Source of the DNA: Schauerella aestuarii
GTDB lineage: Bacteria > Pseudomonadota > Gammaproteobacteria > Burkholderiales > Burkholderiaceae_B
Assembly: GCF_009866805.1 (NCBI RefSeq)
Contig: NZ_SIZW01000042.1
Span: 893,861 to 957,860 of the forward strand
Reading direction: 5' to 3'
Length of the DNA stretch: 64,000 nt
Made by a program: the position numbers and the translations under genes. The notes below the pieces were generated by a model. That model worked only from the letters and a program-made list of their open reading frames with translations. It ran no database searches and was not told the origin of the DNA. Shown piece after piece: positions 58,124-64,000 of the stretch (position 1 is its first letter; every line of letters starts with the position of its first letter).

Positions 58124-61100
58124 ATGGCCACCGCTGCTTCCGCCACCGTTACCGTCGTCAAACTCACTGGTCAAGCCTGGATCCGCAATCGCGATGGATC
58201 GCTGACTGAGTTGCACGAAGGTGCGAGGATTCCGGTCAACAGCGAAATCGTGACGGGTCCCGGCGCGGAATTGGAGCTCCAGGCCCAAAACGGCATGCCC
58301 GTGGTCATCGGTGCCGAACGCGAACTGCTTTATACGGGTGACATCGAAGACATTCCGGGCGACGCCTCGGAAGTCAAAGTCGCCCAGCTTGGTGATACCG
58401 ACACCGAACGCCTCATCGCCGCATTGGAAGCCGGTCAGGATCCTTTCGACGTGTTGGATCCTACGGCCGCCGTGTCGCAAGCCGGTGGTGGCGGCGACTC
58501 CGGTGGCGGCGGCAATGTGTCGCGTCTGCTTTATGTGGTGGAAACAACCACGCCGTTGAGCTTGTCTTATCCCTCGCCGGGCGTCCCTGCAGCAGACAAC
58601 ATTACCCTTGGCGATCTCGGCAACGGCGGCGCGGCGGCGACTGCAGCGGCGCCCACGACTCCCACCACGCCAGTCACGACCACGCCGGCCACGAATACGC
58701 CGGCTACCGACACGCCGGTCACGACCACACCGACGACAGATACGCCCAACACCGACACCCCGGCAGTCGAGACACCGGTCACCCCTGCGCCCGCGCCCGC
58801 CGTCAACACCGCGCCTGTCGCGGTGAACGACGCCTTCGGCACCACGCAAAACGTCGGCTTGACCGGCAACATTCTGACTAATGATCGCGATGCCGATGGC
58901 GACACGATCAGCGTGGTGTCGGTCAATGGCCTGACGCTCTCGAACGGCACCGTCACTCTGGCAGGCAGCAACGGTGGCAGCTTCACCGTGGCCAGCGACG
59001 GCACCTACACCTTTGCACCCGGTAGCGCCTTCCAAAGCCTGGGCGCTGGCGCCACCGCCATCACCACGGTGTCGTACACCATCACCGATCCAAGCGGCGC
59101 CACATCCACCGCCACGCTTCAAGTGACGGTTACGGGCACCAACGACGCACCCGTGCTCACGACTGGCGTCACCCTGGCCGGTCAGATCAACACCGATGCC
59201 GACACCGTCAACGTCGGCGTTGCCAACCAATTCCGCGATCCCGATGCGGGCGACACCCTCACCTACTCGGCCACGGGCTTGCCTGACGGCCTGTCGATCA
59301 ACAGCGCAACGGGCGTGATCTCCGGCATTCTCGCGAGCTCCGCATCGCAAGGGGGTCCTGATGGCAACGGCGTCTACAGCATCGTCGTCACCGCAACGGA
59401 CGGCTCAGGTGCGAATGTCTCGCAAACCTTTGCGTGGACCGTGTCCAACCCCAGCCCCGTCGCCGTCGACGACTTCGCGATCGGTAGCGAGACGGCGGCC
59501 GTGCAGGGCAATCTGCTCACCAACGACCGCGATCCGGATGGCGACACCATCACTGTGACCCAGGTCGCCGGGCAAACACTTTCCGCAACCGGCGTGGTCG
59601 TGAGCGGCTCCAATGGCGGCACGTTTACCGTGCTCGCCGATGGCAGCTACACCTTTGCCCCGGGCAACGACTTCCGCAGCCTCATCAACGGCGAATCCGC
59701 CACGACGCAGATCACTTACGTCATCCGTGACGCCGATGGCGCAACGTCGACGGCGACGCTGACGGTGACCGTCAATGGCAGCAACGACGCGGCCGTCATC
59801 ACCCCCGCTGCGCCGGGCGCAGACGCCGGCACTGTCACCGAAGACGCCACCGACACGACCACGTCGGGCAAACTGAACATCGTCGACCCTGATGCCGGCC
59901 AAGCGGTGTTCACCGCGCAGCCCGGTACGGCTGGCGTGTACGGCAACTTCTCGATCGACGTCAACGGCAACTGGACCTATGCCCTGAACAACGCTGCAGC
60001 CAATGTGCAAGCGTTGGCACAAGGCGAGCAACGCCAGGAAATCTTTACCGTGACGTCAGCTGACGGCACGGTGTCGCAAGTCACGATCACCGTTATCGGC
60101 ACGAACGACGCGGCGGTGATCGCCGGTCAGGATTCAGGCACGGTCACGGAAGACAACGTATTGACGGCTTCCGGAACGTTGACCGTTGCGGATGCGGACG
60201 CTGGTCAGGCGACGTTTACCGCACAGACCGGCACTGCCGGCACGTACGGTTCGTTCTCGATTGGTGCTGATGGCGCGTGGACGTACACGCTCAACAACAC
60301 TGCGGCTAACGTTCAGGCGTTGGCGCAAGGTGAACAACGTCAAGAGATCTTCACGGTCACTTCGGCTGATGGCACCGTCTCGCAAGTCACCGTGACTGTG
60401 ATCGGCACCAACGATGCCGCAGTTATTGCAGGTCAAGGCACCGGCACGGTTACCGAAGATCAAACCACCACCGCTTCGGGCACGTTGACTGTCACGGACG
60501 CGGACGCTGGCCAAGCCACGTTCACGGCACAGACCGGCACCGCTGGCACGTACGGTTCGTTCTCCATCGGCACCGACGGCGCCTGGACGTACACGCTCAA
60601 CAACACTGCCGCCAATGTTCAGGCGTTGGCGCAAGGTGAGCAACGTCAAGAGATCTTCACTGTCACTTCGGCTGACGGCACGGTCTCGCAAGTCACGGTT
60701 ACCGTGATCGGCACGAATGACGCGGCCGTCATTGCCGGCCAAGGTACTGGCACGGTAACCGAAGATCAAACCACGACTGCCTCGGGCACGTTGACCATCA
60801 CCGATGCCGACGCAGGCCAAGCCACGTTCACGGCACAGACCGGCACCGCTGGCACGTATGGTTCGTTCTCCATCGGCACCGACGGCGCCTGGACGTACAC
60901 GCTCAACAACACGGCGGCTAACGTTCAGGCGTTGGCGCAAGGTGAACAACGTCAAGAGATCTTCACGGTCACTTCGGCTGACGGCACGGTCTCGCAAGTC
61001 ACGGTCACCGTCATCGGCACGAACGACGCAGCTGTCATTGCTGGCCAAGGTACGGGCACAGTCACCGAAGACAGTGTGCTGAATGCTTCGGGCACATTGA

Positions 61101-64000
61101 CCGTCACGGACGCCGACGCTGGCCAAGCCACGTTCACGGCTCAAGCCGGCACCGCCGGCACCTACGGTTCCTTCTCCATCGGTACCGACGGTGCTTGGAC
61201 CTACACGCTCGACAACACTGCGGCTAACGTTCAAGCGCTGGCGCAGGGTGAACAACGCCAAGAGATCTTCACCGTTACTTCGGCTGACGGCACAGTGTCG
61301 CAAGTCACCGTTACGGTGATCGGCACCAATGACGCCGCGGTTATTGCAGGACAAGGCACGGGTACCGTCACCGAAGACAGTGTGTTGACGGCCTCGGGCA
61401 CGCTGACCGTCACTGATGCTGACGCAGGCCAAGCCACGTTCACGGCACAGACCGGCACCGCTGGTACCTACGGTTCGTTCAACATCGGCACCGACGGCGC
61501 CTGGACCTACACGCTCAACAACACTGCGGCTAACGTTCAAGCGCTGGCGCAAGGCGAACAACGCCAGGAAGTGTTCACGGTGACTTCCGCTGACGGCACC
61601 GTCTCGCAAGTCACGGTTACCGTCATCGGTACCAACGACGCAGCTGTGATCGCTGGCCAAGGTACGGGCACGGTAACCGAAGATCAAATCACTACCGCAT
61701 CGGGCACGTTGACCGTCACAGACGCTGACGCTGGCCAAGCCACGTTCACCGCACAGACCGGCACCGCCGGTACCTACGGTTCGTTCTCCATCGGCACCGA
61801 CGGCGCATGGACGTACACGCTTAACAACGCCGCAGCTAACGTTCAAGCGTTGGCGCAAGGTGAACAACGTCAAGAAGTGTTCACCGTCACGTCTGCTGAT
61901 GGCACCGTATCGCAAGTCACGGTCACTGTGGTTGGCACCAACGACGCAGCTGTCATTGCTGGTCAAGGTACGGGCACGGTCACTGAAGACCAAATCACCA
62001 CAGCATCCGGCACGTTGACCGTCACCGATGCTGACGCTGGCCAGGCCACGTTCACCGCACAGACCGCGACTGCTGGGACGTACGGTTCGTTCTCCATCGG
62101 CACTGGTGGCGCCTGGACCTACACGCTAAACAACACCGCAGCTAACGTTCAAGCGTTGGCGCAAGGCGAGCAACGTCAAGAAGTCTTTACAGTCACGTCC
62201 GCTGACGGCACCGTCTCGCAAGTCACCGTTACCGTTGTCGGCACTAACGACGCTGCAGTCATTGCCGGCCAAGGCACGGGCACCGTTACTGAAGACAGCG
62301 TGTTGACGGCTTCGGGGACGTTGACCGTGACCGACGCTGATGCTGGTCAGGCAACGTTTAATGCACAGACCGCCACTGCTGGAACGTACGGTGCCTTCTC
62401 GATTGGCACAGACGGCGCCTGGACCTACTCGCTCAACAACACCGCAGCAAACGTTCAGGCATTGGCACAAGGCGAGCAACGCCAGGAAGTCTTTACGGTG
62501 ACGTCGGCAGACGGCACGGTTTCGCAAGTCACCGTCACCGTCATTGGCACCAACGACGCAGCAGTCATCGCCGGCCAAGGTACGGGCACGGTTACCGAAG
62601 ACCAAACCACCACCGCTTCGGGAACGTTGACAGTCACCGATGCCGACGCTGGTCAGGCCACCTTCACGGCTCAAGCCGGAACCGCGGGCACCTACGGTTC
62701 GTTCTCCATCGGCACCGATGGCGCATGGAATTACACGCTCAATAACGCCGCAGCTAACGTTCAAGCGTTGGCACAAGGCGAGCAGCATCAAGAAGTATTT
62801 ACCGTCACCTCGGCTGACGGCACCGTCTCGCAAGTCACCGTGACGGTGATCGGCACGAATGACGCCGCAGTGATCGCTGGTCAAGGAACGGGCACCGTTA
62901 CTGAAGACAGTGTCTTGACTGCTTCGGGCACATTGACCGTGACCGACGCTGATGCTGGTCAGGCAACGTTCACCGCACAGACCGCCACTGCTGGAACGTA
63001 CGGTGCCTTCTCGATCGGCACGGATGGTGCCTGGACTTACACGCTCAACAATACCGCCGCCAACGTCCAAGCGTTGGCACAAGGCGAGCAACGCCAAGAG
63101 GTATTCACCGTTACCTCGGCTGACGGTACCGTCTCGCAGGTCACGGTCACTGTTATCGGCACCAACGATGCCGCAGTCATCGGCGGGCAAAACTCCGGTA
63201 CAGTCACTGAAGATCAGATCACCACTGCCTCGGGCACGTTGACAGTTACCGACGCTGACGCTGGTCAAGCAACATTTACCGCTCAAACCGCCACCGCTGG
63301 AACGTATGGTTCTTTCTCCATCGGCACCGACGGTGCATGGACGTACGCGCTGAACAACGCCGCCGCTAACGTTCAGGCGTTGGCGCAAGGCGAGCAACGT
63401 CAGGAAGTGTTTACGGTCACCTCCGCTGACGGCACCGTTTCGCAAGTTACGGTCACCGTGATCGGCACCAACGACGCTGCAGTCATTGCCGGCCAAGGCA
63501 CGGGCACGGTTACCGAAGACCAAATCACAACCGCTTCAGGCACCTTGACGGTCACCGATGCTGACGCAGGGCAAGCCACGTTTACGGCTCAAAACGCCAC
63601 CGCCGGAACGTACGGCGCCTTCTCGATAGGCACCGACGGCGCCTGGACCTACACGCTCAACAACACTGCTGCGAACGTTCAGGCATTGGCACAGGGTGAA
63701 CAACGCCAAGATGTATTTACCGTCACGTCGGCTGATGGCACCGTCTCGCAAGTCACCGTTACTGTTATCGGAACGAATGACGCTGCTGTCATTGCCGGCC
63801 AAGGCACGGGCACGGTTACTGAAGACCAAACCACCACCGCTTCGGGAACGTTGACCGTCACCGATGCCGACGCTGGTCAGGCCACTTTCACCGCTCAGAC
63901 CGGCACTGCCGGCACCTACGGCTCGTTCTCCATCGGCACCGACGGCGCGTGGACCTACACGCTTAACAACAACGCTGCGAACGTTCAAGCGTTGGCGCAA
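58124..64000 (+). CDS. Giant LapA/BapA-type repeat adhesin, 3' partial (1,959 codons visible)
   Basis: The frame is open from ATG 58124 (GGAG six bases upstream) to the window edge. Residues 1-130 resemble a LapA-type N-terminal retention module, with a candidate LapG di-alanine site, TAAV (residues 114-117), followed by a Gly-rich hinge. Residues 169-227 are a Thr/Pro-rich linker. Three Ig/cadherin-like domains follow (about 228-345, a He_PIG-like one 346-440, and 442-550). VCBS-type repeats of about 102 residues start near 569 and continue to the edge. The secreted protein would hold its N-terminus in the TolC-like pore and display the repeats for biofilm adhesion. The C-terminal RTX/secretion signal is not visible. 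Confidence 0.93.
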   Translation, partial: MATAASATVTVVKLTGQAWIRNRDGSLTELHEGARIPVNSEIVTGPGAELELQAQNGMPVVIGAERELLYTGDIEDIPGDASEVKVAQLGDTDTERLIAALEAGQDPFDVLDPTAAVSQAGGGGDSGGGGNVSRLLYVVETTTPLSLSYPSPGVPAADNITLGDLGNGGAAATAAAPTTPTTPVTTTPATNTPATDTPVTTTPTTDTPNTDTPAVETPVTPAPAPAVNTAPVAVNDAFGTTQNVGLTGNILTNDRDADGDTISVVSVNGLTLSNGTVTLAGSNGGSFTVASDGTYTFAPGSAFQSLGAGATAITTVSYTITDPSGATSTATLQVTVTGTNDAPVLTTGVTLAGQINTDADTVNVGVANQFRDPDAGDTLTYSATGLPDGLSINSATGVISGILASSASQGGPDGNGVYSIVVTATDGSGANVSQTFAWTVSNPSPVAVDDFAIGSETAAVQGNLLTNDRDPDGDTITVTQVAGQTLSATGVVVSGSNGGTFTVLADGSYTFAPGNDFRSLINGESATTQITYVIRDADGATSTATLTVTVNGSNDAAVITPAAPGADAGTVTEDATDTTTSGKLNIVDPDAGQAVFTAQPGTAGVYGNFSIDVNGNWTYALNNAAANVQALAQGEQRQEIFTVTSADGTVSQVTITVIGTNDAAVIAGQDSGTVTEDNVLTASGTLTVADADAGQATFTAQTGTAGTYGSFSIGADGAWTYTLNNTAANVQALAQGEQRQEIFTVTSADGTVSQVTVTVIGTNDAAVIAGQGTGTVTEDQTTTASGTLTVTDADAGQATFTAQTGTAGTYGSFSIGTDGAWTYTLNNTAANVQALAQGEQRQEIFTVTSADGTVSQVTVTVIGTNDAAVIAGQGTGTVTEDQTTTASGTLTITDADAGQATFTAQTGTAGTYGSFSIGTDGAWTYTLNNTAANVQALAQGEQRQEIFTVTSADGTVSQVTVTVIGTNDAAVIAGQGTGTVTEDSVLNASGTLTVTDADAGQATFTAQAGTAGTYGSFSIGTDGAWTYTLDNTAANVQALAQGEQRQEIFTVTSADGTVSQVTVTVIGTNDAAVIAGQGTGTVTEDSVLTASGTLTVTDADAGQATFTAQTGTAGTYGSFNIGTDGAWTYTLNNTAANVQALAQGEQRQEVFTVTSADGTVSQVTVTVIGTNDAAVIAGQGTGTVTEDQITTASGTLTVTDADAGQATFTAQTGTAGTYGSFSIGTDGAWTYTLNNAAANVQALAQGEQRQEVFTVTSADGTVSQVTVTVVGTNDAAVIAGQGTGTVTEDQITTASGTLTVTDADAGQATFTAQTATAGTYGSFSIGTGGAWTYTLNNTAANVQALAQGEQRQEVFTVTSADGTVSQVTVTVVGTNDAAVIAGQGTGTVTEDSVLTASGTLTVTDADAGQATFNAQTATAGTYGAFSIGTDGAWTYSLNNTAANVQALAQGEQRQEVFTVTSADGTVSQVTVTVIGTNDAAVIAGQGTGTVTEDQTTTASGTLTVTDADAGQATFTAQAGTAGTYGSFSIGTDGAWNYTLNNAAANVQALAQGEQHQEVFTVTSADGTVSQVTVTVIGTNDAAVIAGQGTGTVTEDSVLTASGTLTVTDADAGQATFTAQTATAGTYGAFSIGTDGAWTYTLNNTAANVQALAQGEQRQEVFTVTSADGTVSQVTVTVIGTNDAAVIGGQNSGTVTEDQITTASGTLTVTDADAGQATFTAQTATAGTYGSFSIGTDGAWTYALNNAAANVQALAQGEQRQEVFTVTSADGTVSQVTVTVIGTNDAAVIAGQGTGTVTEDQITTASGTLTVTDADAGQATFTAQNATAGTYGAFSIGTDGAWTYTLNNTAANVQALAQGEQRQDVFTVTSADGTVSQVTVTVIGTNDAAVIAGQGTGTVTEDQTTTASGTLTVTDADAGQATFTAQTGTAGTYGSFSIGTDGAWTYTLNNNAANVQALAQ
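59840..64000 (+). repeat. Tandem 306-base VCBS repeats (13 full, 1 partial)
   Basis: Counting from the conserved TEDx motif, units begin at 59840, 60149 and then exactly every 306 bases to 63821; the first unit is 309 bases. Two sequence classes alternate irregularly at the start of the unit (EDQ-T/I-TTASG and ED-S/N-VL-T/N-ASG). The core TADADAGQATFTAQ, YGSFSIG, NVQALAQGEQRQ and VTSADGTVSQVTVTV is nearly invariant in protein while many codons differ synonymously. Confidence 0.95.

Noticed and set aside
60134..63523. Long minus-strand open frames (619 and 465 codons) opposite the adhesin repeats
   Set aside because: They repeat with the 306-base period, have no ribosome-binding site and only mirror the biased codons of the plus-strand adhesin. 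The plus frame has clear VCBS domains.
59840..64000. Regular repeats considered as a CRISPR array
   Set aside because: Units are 306 bases, coding and contiguous with no unique spacers.

Overview
The window is about 60% GC, densely coded and bacterial. Several gene blocks point to a betaproteobacterium of the order Burkholderiales, probably close to the Alcaligenaceae (Bordetella/Achromobacter relatives). These blocks are leuC-leuD-leuB-asd-fimV-truA-trpF; comM-ubiK-glnK-amtB; an EIIA(Man)-HPr-EI regulatory PTS next to gshB; and pheS-pheT-ihfA-merR-tRNA-Pro. The family-level placement is an inference from gene order and protein style; no search was run.

Region 1 (1-12.4 kb) is a mixed set of single genes and small operons. 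It holds a short-chain dehydrogenase cut by the window edge, a Ser/Thr-type metallophosphatase, a PepSY membrane protein with a small partner, an Atm1-type ABC exporter, a divergent MocA-like/XdhC pair followed by a Rieske protein, two orphan hypothetical genes around an AT-rich gap, a large MscS-type channel and an aldo/keto reductase.

Region 2 (12.1-19.6 kb) holds a cold-shock protein, a tiny DUF3309-type membrane peptide, a cysteine dioxygenase fused to four rhodanese domains, a PAS-GGDEF-EAL protein and a hybrid histidine kinase.

Region 3 (19.7-36.7 kb) is translation and nitrogen/carbon control. The usual thrS-infC-rpmI-rplT-pheS-pheT-ihfA string is split: about 9 kb (gshB, EIIA, ptsH, ptsI, an esterase, amtB, glnK, ubiK, comM) lies between infC and rpmI. 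The detached rpmI half has its own sigma70-like promoter. glnK-amtB has a clear sigma54 promoter and an NtrC-type dyad. infC appears to start with AUC. thrS is preceded by a threonine-rich 35-codon leader ORF and a Rho-independent terminator, which together look like ribosome-mediated attenuation.

Region 4 (36.7-41.3 kb) has a tightly overlapping four-gene cluster (acyl-CoA-dehydrogenase-like protein, NodS-like methyltransferase, family 2 glycosyltransferase, PIG-L deacetylase) of unknown product, an orphan LuxR-type response regulator, and tRNA-Val(GAC).

Region 5 (41.2-51.0 kb) is amino-acid biosynthesis and housekeeping on the minus strand: aroC, leuCDB, asd, fimV, truA, trpF. Internal terminators divide it into segments.

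Region 6 (51.8-64.0 kb) is a plus-strand type I secretion locus: TolC-like protein, a 70-aa protein of unknown function, LapB-like ABC transporter, HlyD-like adaptor, a LuxR-type regulator and the first 1,959 codons of a giant LapA-type adhesin. The adhesin has an N-terminal retention module with a candidate LapG site (TAAV) and at least 14 VCBS-type repeats of about 102 residues. It runs off the right edge.
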